Program-made: the position numbers and the translations under genes
In this document: piece after piece, positions 47,545 through 58,230 of the stretch
Numbering within the stretch: position 1 is the stretch's first letter
Layout of the letters: the number at the start of each line of letters is the position of its first letter
Notes under the pieces: generated by a model
The model's database searches: none
The model's input: only the letters and a program-made list of their open reading frames with translations
What the model was told of the DNA's origin: nothing
Assembly: GCA_035582835.1 (NCBI GenBank)
Contig: JAYKAV010003361.1
Span: 150,674 to 214,673, forward strand
Direction of reading: 5' to 3'
Length of the DNA: 64,000 bases
Origin: Phoebastria nigripes
Taxonomy: Eukaryota; Chordata; Aves; Procellariiformes; Diomedeidae

Positions 47545-50500
47545 ACTGAAAAATCATGCATTGGGACATCTGGCAGTCAATTTCTGTGGAGTGGAGAGAT
47601 GCAAACACCTGCATTAATGAGCTTAATATTCATCCACTAGATTATTATTAGTAGATATTATTATCTTTAGGGATATATCGATGTGAACATATGTGTTATC
47701 TGATGTCACCAAAAACAAATCGTGTTTTTCATAGATGTTTGCTAAAAGTTGGCTAAACGCAGCTGAGCTGAAAAGATACATATAATTAGTGAAAAGCTTG
47801 GAATACTTTGTGCAAGACATCCTTCTCTGGTTCTAGCTGTTATTTCTTTTGTTTGGCCTGCCTCCAGATGGGAAATAGCTTAGACGAGATCTATCCATTA
47901 GACAACATTGACATCTGTCTTGTGGGTAGAAATATGAGAAGGGAAGATGAATGGTGTCTCATGCCTGTGCTGAAATATATCAAATTTTAAGAGAAGCAAG
48001 TTCACCCTGTGCCCTTGGATTACATGAGGTATTTACAAGAGGTCACTATCATTTTGNCTGCATGTAGAATCCTGTAACTTTTCTTTTTCTACATCATTTT
48101 CTGTATCAGAAATATTCATTACTAGCTAGTGCACTTTATACCTGTTCAATATAATTTGAGAGTATGAACAATTTGATAGCTATGCAGCAATTTGGCTTCT
48201 GATGGGAAATATACCAGGGAGTTCACATCCAGTTAGATGTACTTCAGAGTTTAGGAGTACAATTCTAAATTACATGTGAAATGCTCAATATATATAAGAA
48301 GTCTTCATAAACAGTATTTCAGTAGCTAACATTCATATGGTTGGGTGTATATTTTTACATCAGAGACACAGTGAGGTACACATATAAACAATGATATATA
48401 TGTTTAGTACATATGCAAAAACATACATGTGAAAAAAAACTTTTCCTACATGCAGTTTAATGTTGTGAACAAGAGGAATGTAGATACTTGCAGGTGCATT
48501 GATAAAGATATGACCTCTATCAGTTTAGTTTTGTTGCTGAACTTAAAAGTCATTTGTTTTTCTGGTGTCTTTTAAGTAAAGGGATATGTAAAACTGTTCA
48601 CGGCAACTTAGCCTTTACAACCAGATGCCAGTTTATAAATACTATCTGATTTGATAAGATAGGAACAAAAGTGGAAACATCACTGATCAACTGGACCAAT
48701 GGCCCACAAAAAGATAGCATCTAACACAGGAGAATGGCTAAGCACAGAGTATTAGCATGAGTCAAACAGAAAGGGTGAGGTTTATTCTGGAGAAGAGATG
48801 ATGTATTTCTTCACCATAGCATTACAGAGCTGTTCAAACTAGCTTTAAACTAGCTAGCCTGGGGACCAGCAGCAGTCAAGCCACTGAATCACTCTGCAGA
48901 GCTAACACATTGTGTGCCGAGCACCTAGAAATCCATGGTGGTAATCCCGTTATGCTAAACACAGTACAAGTACAAAATAGGAGACAGTTCCTCTGAAGAA
49001 TGTGATGGCATTAAACATATTATTTGCTTGGTTTTTATTTTTTATCAGATACAGTGTAACACCTCTAAAGGCGTTACGTTCAAATCAAATTACTTAAATC
49101 AGTGCAGGCTTCTAGCCTGCGTGGGAGTTTGTCATACAGGCAGGGCTGCTCTCTCAGATGCTGAGATGTCTTAACAAGCAGACAAATCACGTTTCCTTTT
49201 AAAAAATTCTCTGTACTGCCTCAACTGTTGCAAAACCTCTGTAGTTTCGTTTTAATTGTTCTGGTAAGTGACGTTACCCAAGTTTCTCTAGTCACAAACA
49301 CTAATGGATTCCAAGGATTTCAGAAGAGCTGTTTTCAGTTTACACTGTGGTATATTCGTTTGTCTCTAGCAGGCAAACTCCTACCTCCAACACCTACACA
49401 TGCGATGATACATTTTGTTTCTGCACATCATACATATGTATTACTTAGAATTTTGTCACAGATGTTCAAACAACTGTATTTGAAACTAATGCTTGTTTGA
49501 AGGAAATGAATGCCAAAGTTACTTTAGTTTAAGTGTAAGTCAGTATTCACTATTTTAGCCTTGCGTACCTAGAGGTAACTGTAGATGTGCTGCTTTGTTT
49601 ACAATACTGATTTATCCTGTGGTTTCAGGCAAAGCAACAGAAGGAGAATGGAGGAGAATCTTAAGGAGTAAAGATGGCAGAATTAGGCACACTTTCTATT
49701 TATCTCAAAGGAGCAAACATATTAAATTTTGATACTAAAATTAAAGCTAGACTAGATAAATCTAATAAATTATTGATTAACTTAATTAACTTAAAAATAT
49801 GTACACTTGCGGAAGGAGGCTGTGAAAATGCCTTGCCTATTGGATTTTGCAAATTATGTTCTCTCTGTCCCCCTCCATCTCCTTTTGTGGGGTGATATTT
49901 GACAGTGGCTTCAAATTTTTGCATCTATTTCTACCTTTCCTAGAATGTTACCTACATTTAGTAGTTCCTTCATACATGAGCTATGTGTATCACTTTTGTG
50001 AGGAGCAGTGATATTCAAATCTGGTTGTAGGTAAAATAATTATTTTTACCTTGAACCAAATGTTTGCATGCTTAGGGTTTTCTGCTTTCTTCTGGCTAAA
50101 CTTGTTTGTTACGTTTGATTTATAGAACTGAATTTTTCACAGTAAATCCTATAGCCAGTATACAGCCCATATATTCCTGGTGTCCCCAGGCATCTATAGT
50201 TTATTTCCACCACCCTCATTTATTTTTCCTGTGGTAGATAAACGGTCACCAACTAACAAAAAATGTTAGCTCAGATATTATAGCATTTCTTATAAATGCT
50301 AAAACTGTATGTGGCAGTTCAAAGCTGCTAGGAAGCTTTTGTTACAATTCAGCTTTTTTAGAATGTGTTTTCTTTGAACTTGCACTGCACTGGGGAAGAT
50401 GAGGAAAAGGCTCTACTGATATTTGAAACACATCAAAGGCTTAAGAAACTAAACATGCGAGACAGATGCTTTTGTTAACGTGTGCTGTATCTCATTTCAC

Positions 50501-51288
50501 CATCTTTAGCAGCATATACAGCTTCATGATTTGACAGAATTATTATTTTGCTGCTTATTGATGTGAAAATTTGATACAGTAGGTAACACTTGTTTCTGGA
50601 GGGAAATCTCATTTTTTACAACAATTCTAACCTAAAAATACAACTTTGAAGAAAAAGAAAAAATAAATAAATAGATAATAAATTTCTAATATACAGCAAT
50701 TCTTAGAGTTCTTACTTATATGGAAAGATCCATACCATCTAGTCTGACTGCTTATATATCCCAGTCTACTGCATTTCCTACAGTTAACACTGCAAAGAGA
50801 ATAATAACTTCCACTTTGAGCATAACTAATATTTGGTTAATCATCTATCCCAGACAGGCATTAGTCTTGGTTTAGACACATCAATTTATAGAGAATCTTC
50901 ATTTTTTTCTTTGATAGCTGGTACCAAAGCCTGATCAAAATTTTTCATTAAAATGTTGTGCTTTCATTCTTAATGAATTTTCCAGTTTTTTGGGTTTTTG
51001 TTTTTTTTTTTTTTTAAATGAGCAGAAACCTCAACACAGAAATAATCCTAGAAGTGAGCAAGTTTTGCCAGTATGATTGCAACAGCAAATCCTTCCTAAC
51101 ATAGGCCCAACTTTAGACTTGAGTTCTGAAGTTTGAGTTAGAAACAGCAGGGGAAAGGGAGTTTGGATCTCCCCGTTCCCGCATGTGGATAGCCCCAGCT
51201 GCTCCTCCCCTCAAACTCCTATATTACCAGCTTCTGATTTCTGATATTTTTTCTTGAAGTAAAATAATAATGATGGTGATGATAATCT

Positions 51289-51330
51289 AATAAATTGGCT
51301 AATGAATATGAAATAAATTGGCTAATGAAT
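51289..51330. repeat. 19-bp direct repeat, 23-bp period
   Basis: AATAAATTGGCTAATGAAT occurs identically at 51289-51307 and 51312-51330, next to a degenerate AATAATGATGGTGATGAT run. Confidence 0.9.
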
Positions 51331-52140
51331 GCTGCCCTCTACTGCATCGACTCTAGGATATGCATAGGTCTAGCCTGTTTACAATTAAAGACAATTCTTC
51401 CTAAATTCAAGTGATAGAGAGGCCTGTTACAGAAGAAAGAGCTGGGTCCTATCCCCACTTCTGCTTTGTAACCACAAATTTGTTACAGTACTTTACACGT
51501 ACTGCTTTCCATTTGTAGACCTCATTGAAAATACTCATCTCTAAATATTCCCAGCTTTCCGCCTCATTCAGAATATGATATACCACTGGGATTTCCTTAT
51601 CTTGTTTAAACTGAAAATGGGCATGGACTAAGACTGTCAGTTTTGGTTTATTCCATTATAGTTAAAGTAGCAGCCTTTAATCATTACCAGCAATATTAGT
51701 GCCACAACAGTGTTTACATCTCAAATATGCTTCTAATTTTCCCAGTCAAAGGCAAATTGTTGGTGATATCTTAATGTTTTTTTAGGTAGCTAATGCCAAA
51801 ATGCAAGGTTATGATCTTGATCTGAATATTTCCCAGATGTGTGGTAAGGTGAAAGGTGGAACAGCTAACAGAACTTGACTTCCTATCCGTGTTAGTCTAA
51901 GTTAAGTGAATTCTAAGTCAGGCATAATTAGAGAATGAGACCCGCAGAAGCCTTCACCTTCACAACTGTTTGAGATGAAAGCTTAGCGCTTGGGTGGATG
52001 TAACATAATCCACATGTTGGAAGAGAAATCAGAATCAGCTGTCACTGTCTTCTTGCATATGTTTTACAGTGCCCCATTAGCCACCTTCTTGTCAAAAGTC
52101 AGTGATCTTCTCCAAGCTTAATGCTTCTAATTCATTTGCA

Positions 52141-52205
52141 GTGGAATCAGGACCAGATTCTGAATCTGATGCTAGTTCTACCCCAGTGACTTCCACTGAG
52201 GTTTC
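52141..52205 (+). repeat. Ancient CR1-type 3' fragment
   Basis: GACCAGATTCTGAATCTGAT followed by CCCCAGTGACTTCCACTGAG matches 'gatcagattctgatctcagttac ... cactgacttcaatgg' style wording of ancient LINE ends. Confidence 0.4.
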
Positions 52206-52354
52206 AGTTTTGGAAGAGATCATTGATAGAGATGGATTCTAAAGATCCTTGGTCACAGACATCACTTAACTCTTTTCCAGGACAGCCACATCAGAGATAA
52301 CATAGATACCAAAAAGAAGAAATAGAACAACTTAACAAAACTTTGAATTTGGCC

Positions 52355-52416
52355 TCTGGGGTTTGGACCAGATGACCTCCAAAGGCCTTTTCCAGCAGAA
52401 ATTATTGTATGAATTG
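52355..52416 (+). mobile_element. CR1 LINE 3' end remnant
   Basis: GTTTGGACCAGATGACCTCC, then AAAGGCCTTTTCCAGCAGAA, then ATTATTGTATGAATT is the standard CR1 3'UTR end ('ttggaccagatgatctcyaraggtcccttccaac ... attctatgatt'). Only the last 60 or so bases survive. 5' truncation is typical of CR1. Confidence 0.75.
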
Positions 52417-52444
52417 AAAAGGCATCTAGAAATCTTCTCTATAT

Positions 52445-52523
52445 CCTACAACACTGGAATTGTTAAGCTGGGAATCAGAGATTGATATTCAAATCATTTA
52501 AGGTAATTAGGAAAGTTTGCTCT
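52445..52523 (+). repeat. Unclassified dispersed repeat, copy A
   Basis: The core ACACTGGAATTGTTAAGCTG then GGAATCAGAGATTGATATTC recurs 1.14 kb downstream at 53588-53666 with roughly four in five bases alike and small indels. It does not match any CR1 part I know. It begins about 30 bp after the CR1 3' remnant. Confidence 0.75.
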
Positions 52524-53587
52524 TATTAAATATTGTAGCCTCACTGGATAAAACTCTAAAATAAAACTCAGATAACGGAGTCCTATTTCAAGCTTTGCTA
52601 CTATTTTGCTAAGTCACTGCTGCAAAGCTATCAGTCTCCTGAATCAACAGTGTTTACTGGCTTCTCAAACTGATCTTCCTGGCTCTGACATCCAACGATC
52701 CTGGAATGAGGGTCACACTCTTTCCAGGTATTGTAATATGTATACTAATATGTACGTAAAGGGGAAATGGCATTCAGGGGCATGTCTGTTAACAGTAAAC
52801 AGGTAATAGCCTGTTTTAATGTACATGATAAAAAATATATTATGAGGGCAGAGTTGGAAGACATTATAGAGTGCTCCTATAACAAATCCATCAGTGATTT
52901 GCTTTAGCCCACTTGTTACTAAGAGGTAAGCCAGGTTTCTTGAAGAAGTAAGGCTTAAGTATTCATGCTAGTTGTCTTCTCCTAATAACTTTTGCATCTG
53001 CTGGAAATTTTCGTTCAGGTTTGTTAATGAATAGCTCGGAGTTTTCATGTAAACAAAGATATAGCTCTTATGAGATAATAGGCAAGCAATCAGAGAAGTG
53101 ACAAATTATTAGTTTTACGCTAAGAAAAATGGTAGTTTTAATCAACCACAGGCCACAGATCTGCAACAATGTTTTCTATTCATTTTCAGACCTATGTATG
53201 AAGCAGCACAGAAATAAGGAATTGCTGAAGTATCAGCTGATGATTACAGTATATTTCAGGACAGTACTGATCACTGGCTCTATGTGTTACACATTAACTA
53301 AGAAGAAGAGAGAAGGCTTCATAAATTAGAGCATACTGCTCATTAAAATCTTTCTATTTCTGAGCACTGGACTTAAGATGTTTTTGAGCAAATAATGGTG
53401 AACCAGCTGAGAACTGTGCCATACTGGTCACTTATTGATTCATCTGACATCTCCTGTTGAAATGTGATTTAAGGAGGAAGGATAGATCTGGCATAAACTT
53501 AGGTCAGCCTTTGGAAATTCCAGTCTTCCTGACTGTGGGTAGTCTGCCTCGATTTGGGAATGTGGCCACAGATCTCCCTTTTATGTG

Positions 53588-53666
53588 CCCCACAGCACTG
53601 GAATTGTTACATTGGAAATCAGAGATTGATATTCAAAGAGTTAAGATCAATTAGAAGGGATTGCTG
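53588..53666 (+). repeat. Unclassified dispersed repeat, copy B
   Basis: This is the second copy of the element at 52445-52523, sharing GGAATTGTTA and the 20-base stretch AATCAGAGATTGATATTCAA exactly. It ends about 90 bp before the young CR1 insertion at 53757. Confidence 0.75.
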
Positions 53667-53756
53667 AGGTCAGTGGGCACTGGGTCTTGTCAGCTGACAT
53701 TTGCAGCAGTGGCACTGACAGCTTTGAGATCCTTCAGGCAACATGCTAGAACTCCT

Positions 53757-54555
53757 AGACGACACCAAGCTGGCCGGGAGTGTCGATCTGCTCGAGGGTA
53801 GGAAGGCTCTGCAGAGGGACCTGGACAGGCTGGATCGATGGGCTGAGGCCAACTGCATGAGGTTCAACAAGGCGAAGTGCCGGGTCCTGCACTTCGGTCA
53901 TAACAACCCCATGCAACGCTACAGGCTTGGGGAAGAGTGGCTGGAAAGCTGCCTGTTGGAAAAGGACCTGGGGGTGCTGGTTGACAGCCGGCTGAATATG
54001 AGCCAGCAGTGTGCCCAGGTGGCCAAGAAGGCCAACTGTATCCTGGCCTGTATCAGAAATAGTGTGGCCAGCAGGAGTAGGGAAGTGATTGTCCCCTTGT
54101 ACTCGGCACTGGTGAGGCCACACCTCGAATACTGTGTTCAGTTTTGGGCCCCTCACTACAAGAAGGACATTGAGGTGCTGGAGCGTGTCCAGAGGAGGGC
54201 AACGAAGCTGGTGAAGGGTCTGGAGAGCAAGTCTTATGAGGAGCGGCTGAGGGAACTGGGACTGTTTAGTCTGGAGAAGAGGAGGCTCAGGGGAGACCTC
54301 ATTGTGCTCTACAACTACCTGAAAGGAGGTTGCAGCGAGGTGGGTGTTGGTCTCTTCTGCCAAGCAACTAGCGATAGGATGAGAGGAAACGGCCTCAAGT
54401 TGCGCCAGGGGAGGTTTAGATTGGACATTAGGAAAAATTTCTTTACTGGAAGAGTGGTTAAACATTGGAACAGGCTGCCCAGGGAAGTGGTTGAGTCACC
54501 ATCCCTGGAAGTGTTTAAAAGACGTGTAGATGAGGCGCTTAGGAACATGGTTTAG
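53757..54555 (+). pseudogene. CR1 ORF2 C-terminal fragment (reverse transcriptase thumb and tail)
   Basis: About 265 codons are open from the DDTKL stretch (end of the RT catalytic F/Y-A-D-D box) to TAG at 54553-54555. CR1 hallmarks in order are [93 protein letters not shown] and [10 protein letters not shown]. The element lacks ORF1, the endonuclease, the RT fingers and most of the palm, and the residue before DD is Leu rather than Ala. It therefore cannot mobilise itself, and it has no promoter. An ATG at 53743 in flanking DNA happens to extend the frame. The long antisense frame at 53755-54465 is its shadow. Confidence 0.9.
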
Positions 54556-54648
54556 TGGGCAGGGTGGTGTTGGGTTGACGGTTGGACTTGATGATCTTAG
54601 AGGTCTTTTCCAACCTTAATGATTCCATGATTCTATGATTCTATGATC
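53757..54648 (+). mobile_element. 5'-truncated, well-preserved CR1 LINE
   Basis: The insertion starts at the catalytic-motif end of the reverse transcriptase and continues through the rest of ORF2, the TAG stop, a short 3'UTR with TTGGACTTGATGATCTTAGA, and the CR1 octamer tail GATTCCAT/GATTCTAT/GATTCTAT (54621-54647). CR1 makes no clean target duplication, and none is seen. The uninterrupted frame indicates a recent insertion compared with the other CR1 relics here. Confidence 0.93.
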
Positions 54649-55479
54649 CTTGCACCAGAACTGATCCACTTTGATACTAGAGAATTGAGAAGGTAGTTTA
54701 CCAACTGGGATTTCTTCATCTCGGTCTTATTAAAGATTTTACAGAGCACTAGCTGTTGCTCAGTATGTACATGAAACGTATGGGACATGGAAATTAAAAA
54801 TCACCTGCAAATAGTTTCAGTAATACATTGATGTTACTCTATTGTCATAACGAAGGAAATATTTGCAATATAATTTCTATCCTGATATGAAAATTTCTTC
54901 CATCTTTCTTGCCAGAGACTGGTTTATTATCTTCTGCTTTCTCCGAGGGCTTTCATTTTTTCATAGGCAGCTGACAATGCAACTGGTGGGACTGAGTGGG
55001 GTCAGGCAATCCAGTTGCTTTGTAGTTGCATGGAAGTGAATTATGATTGTGCAGATGCATGACAATAGATTTAGCAGTGTCTTGTAACTGTTGATTATTG
55101 TGTTAGTTTATACACAGCAAGGAGCTCCCAGAACGTGGTCTTGGCACACACAGATTTCAAAACAGCAAAATAAATAAAGTAAATAAATAGATTGACAGTT
55201 TAAAGGCAGCCACTGTGATTCTTAGTTGTATGTTTCAACTTACTCTTTTTCTATCGAGTTCTTTTGTTAGTGGCTACCACAAGAAGAGAGGAGGAGATTA
55301 CAGTGTGGGCTTCAGCACAAAAAGTGGCACCAGGAAAATGATTAATAGAAAGAAAATAATTCACTAGAGGTGGACGGAGGAACATGGACATTAAGAATCA
55401 AATTTTCAGAAGTGGTTCTGTTATCTTCATGCTTTGCTTTGTAGAATACTTGCTGTCTATGAGCCTGATTTGTGAAAGG

Positions 55480-55560
55480 AGTCCTACAAATTTCTAAGTC
55501 TTGTAGGAACTACAGTTGGGAGTCCAGCTTTCAGATACTGAAGCCCAAGTTCTGTAGGAT
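55480..55560 (+). repeat. Possible ancient LINE fragment
   Basis: CCTGATTTGTGAAAGGAGTC followed by TAGGAACTACAGTTGGGAGT loosely recalls an old amniote repeat with 'ttgtgaaggtatttaggcacctaactcccattg'. The match is weak. Confidence 0.2.
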
Positions 55561-56269
55561 GTACCAGTATGCAAGCCCACTGTTTGTTTTTTTTTTTAAG
55601 TAGAAGTCCCTTCAAATTTCATTATAACAGGCCTAGTACTGTTGTCATAATTATGCTTTTCATTACAGAAATAAATAGGTGTCTCATTTCTAAACACCAC
55701 TGACTACAGTGTTTGAATGGTTTCTAATAAAACAAAAAGGAATTATGGTTAGTGTTGCATTTGATCAGATATCAATTAGGATCAATAAGCAAAAACCTTC
55801 AAATGGAGAACATAAGGATGAGGGATGTAAAGTTCACAATTTAGAGGCAAGATCTCCAAAGTTTATACATAATCTGTAAAGATGATGCACTGTGAAACAA
55901 TTTATGGTCTTGAAGTTTTTGTGAGCAAAATCTAAATGATCACACTCCTCCTGTCGTTTAGAGCTACCGCATATCTGAACCGACCTTTTCTGCTGCCTGG
56001 GCCTTTTCATGATTCTTTGCATTTCTTCTAGAATTCCAATGCATTGATCAGAAATATCATACAGTAGTTCTGACTGGTTTCTGTGTAACGAAAAATCTTG
56101 AATATATCAGGACATCAGCTGCACACCATGCACACTGTAAGTCTGTACATTTCCAGAAGCGTTTGACTTCCTATGCAAATACTGTACAGAATACTGCTCT
56201 GTAGCAGTACTGTAGCATAGCAAGTCCCACATTTTCAGAAACATTTGATTGACTTCTTGTGTGTGGAAA

Positions 56270-57190
56270 CACAGCGTTATAGACTTGGAAGAAATCTCAA
56301 GAGATCATGTGGTACATCCCCTTGTCCCACAATGTACATATGGATGATACCTATTATCAACTCTGCTGGACACTTTTATCACCTGCTCTTAAAGACTTGC
56401 ACAGACTCCAAAGCATCTTTAATGAATATAGAGAGTTTTTACCACCCTTATTAAAATCTGTTTTATTCTTAATATCCTCTCTTACTCTTCTGTGTTGTTG
56501 AGCCCATTATTCTTGTTGCCTCTTGCATGGAATATTCCCCTCCTCTTTCCATATATTTTTTTAAGTATTTGAAAGTTACTGACATGCTTTCTCTTCCCAA
56601 ATCTCCTCTTCTTAAGATAAATAGGATGAATTAATTTAATTTTCCATTGCAAATCATATTTTGTAGACCTATGGCCATGCTGGTTGCCCTCCTTAGACAT
56701 ATCTTGAAATGAGCATAGAGCCCAGATGAAGCCTTCCAAGTGCGGGATGATGTGGAAAGATTTTCTTTTGCATTTCACACACTATATTCATGTTTATTCG
56801 TGTTAGGAAGATGTTTGCTTTTCATGTTGTTCACTGAAGCCCAGGTTGTGGACCACTAGCCACCCAGACACTTTTCTGCAAAACGGATATCTCATTCTTC
56901 TTTATCCTCTATTTGCATTTCCTCAATACTTCATTCCATTTTGATAGTGAATCATTGAGAATGATTCTCTAAATACAGTTTTCTAGCCTGTTTTTCATCC
57001 TACTTAAAATACAGTTTTATATGAAACTAGTGTATTTATGATAATGCAATGTGATAGTGTCAAAAGCCTAACTACATAGCTCTTTTAATGATACGACCTG
57101 TTACNTTGTCAAAAAATGAAATTAACATATTTATAATATTTAACAGAATTTGCTCTTGACAAATCTTTGTTGGCTGTTTCTCTGCTTTCT
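56270..57190 (-). mobile_element. Ancient CR1 LINE fossil, minus strand
   Basis: Read on the plus strand, the order is that of an inverted CR1: TTGGAAGAAATCTCAAGAGA (3' end, 'ttggaagggacctcaagaggtcat'), CCTGCTCTTAAAGACTTGCA, AAGTATTTGAAAGTTACTGA, TTTTGTAGACCTATGGCCAT, AGGAAGATGTTTGCTTTTCA, TTGTGGACCACTAGCCACCC, then GATAGTGTCAAAAGCCTAAC and TTGCTCTTGACAAATCTTTG (RT palm). Each phrase is a diverged form of the old CR1 reverse complement known from turtles and crocodiles. All frames are broken. One ambiguous base lies at 57105. Confidence 0.75.
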
Positions 57191-57599
57191 TCCATTTCTG
57201 TATATGAGGGGATGTATATGTAAGAATTAAAGGGCAACTCCACTGCTTCAGACTAAGGGTCAGTCTGGCTTCCTGTCTCTGACAGTAGCAGTAGCAGAAG
57301 CCTGAAGAGGAGAAGAACAAGCATATAGCAGTAACTGCCTATTATACTTTTCTAGCGTCCATCAGCATGCAATTCAGAGACTAATGATGGTATCTATTTA
57401 CTTGTCCTAGGAACACATTTTTGGAATTAATTGTTCTGATTGCTTTTCATTTCATGCAAACTGACATCCCACCAATGACTGCTGTAATCTAGCAAGTGTG
57501 AAAAAATACCTTCTTTTGTTTTAAACATCTGGCCAGTAATTTCATCTGAGATTCAGTGCAGAGTTGTTCCTTCTTCACTTTCTCAAGGTTGCTTACAAT

Positions 57600-58230
57600 T
57601 ATTTTATAGATTCCCCCTCCTCAAGCCATTTCTGTTCCACCCTGTGAAGCCCTAGGTTTTACTTATTCCTCAAACAATAGCTAATCCTTATTTCTGATCA
57701 TGTATGTTGCCCTTTCCTGTACCTTTTCCAGTTCTGCTCCATCTTTTATGAGATGAGAGACTAGGGTAGTATGCGTGTTCAAAATGCAAGCACAGATGGA
57801 TTTAAACTTTGTTGCTATGTTTTCCATTTCCTAAACATTCCCTACTCCTGTCCTGTATATTCCTAATTTCTGTTTTGCTATCTATTATAAGACTAAGTGA
57901 TAGCTGGGCCATAAGCCATTCTGTAACACATTCCGTGTTTATAAACCTGATGTTACTTTCCCTGTGTGCACCACCTTCTACAACATTCATCTACATTGAA
58001 TTTTATCTGTATTTTATTGCCTTGTCAGCTTGGATCCTGAGATTCTTCTGCAGTTACTCCCAGTTGCTTCAGATTTACTACGCTGCACAGTTCAGTATAA
58101 TCAGCAGGGTTTGTCATGGCATTACTGTGGATCATTAATGAATATGTTGAGCAGACAATGCCAGGACTTTGCTGATTAACTTCCTGAGAAAACTGATTAC
58201 TTTTGTTCCCTATTTTTAACCCATTACTTG
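57600..58230 (-). mobile_element. Second ancient CR1-type fossil, minus strand
   Basis: TTGCCCTTTCCTGTACCTTT, CCAGTTCTGCTCCATCTTTT, GATGAGAGACTAGGGTAGTA, TTCATCTACATTGAATTTTA, TGTATTTTATTGCCTTGTCA and TTAATGAATATGTTGAGCAG follow in order the reverse complement of another old CR1 subfamily ('gttgccctttcctgtaccttttccagttctactcc ... cattgaatttcatctgccattttgttgcccagtca ... tcatttatgaatatgttgaa'). It covers an ORF2 part overlapping the neighbour at 56.3-57.2 kb, so it is a separate insertion. Confidence 0.75.

Noticed and set aside
53755..54465. 236-codon minus-strand open frame
   Set aside because: It is the antisense shadow of the CR1 ORF2 fragment.
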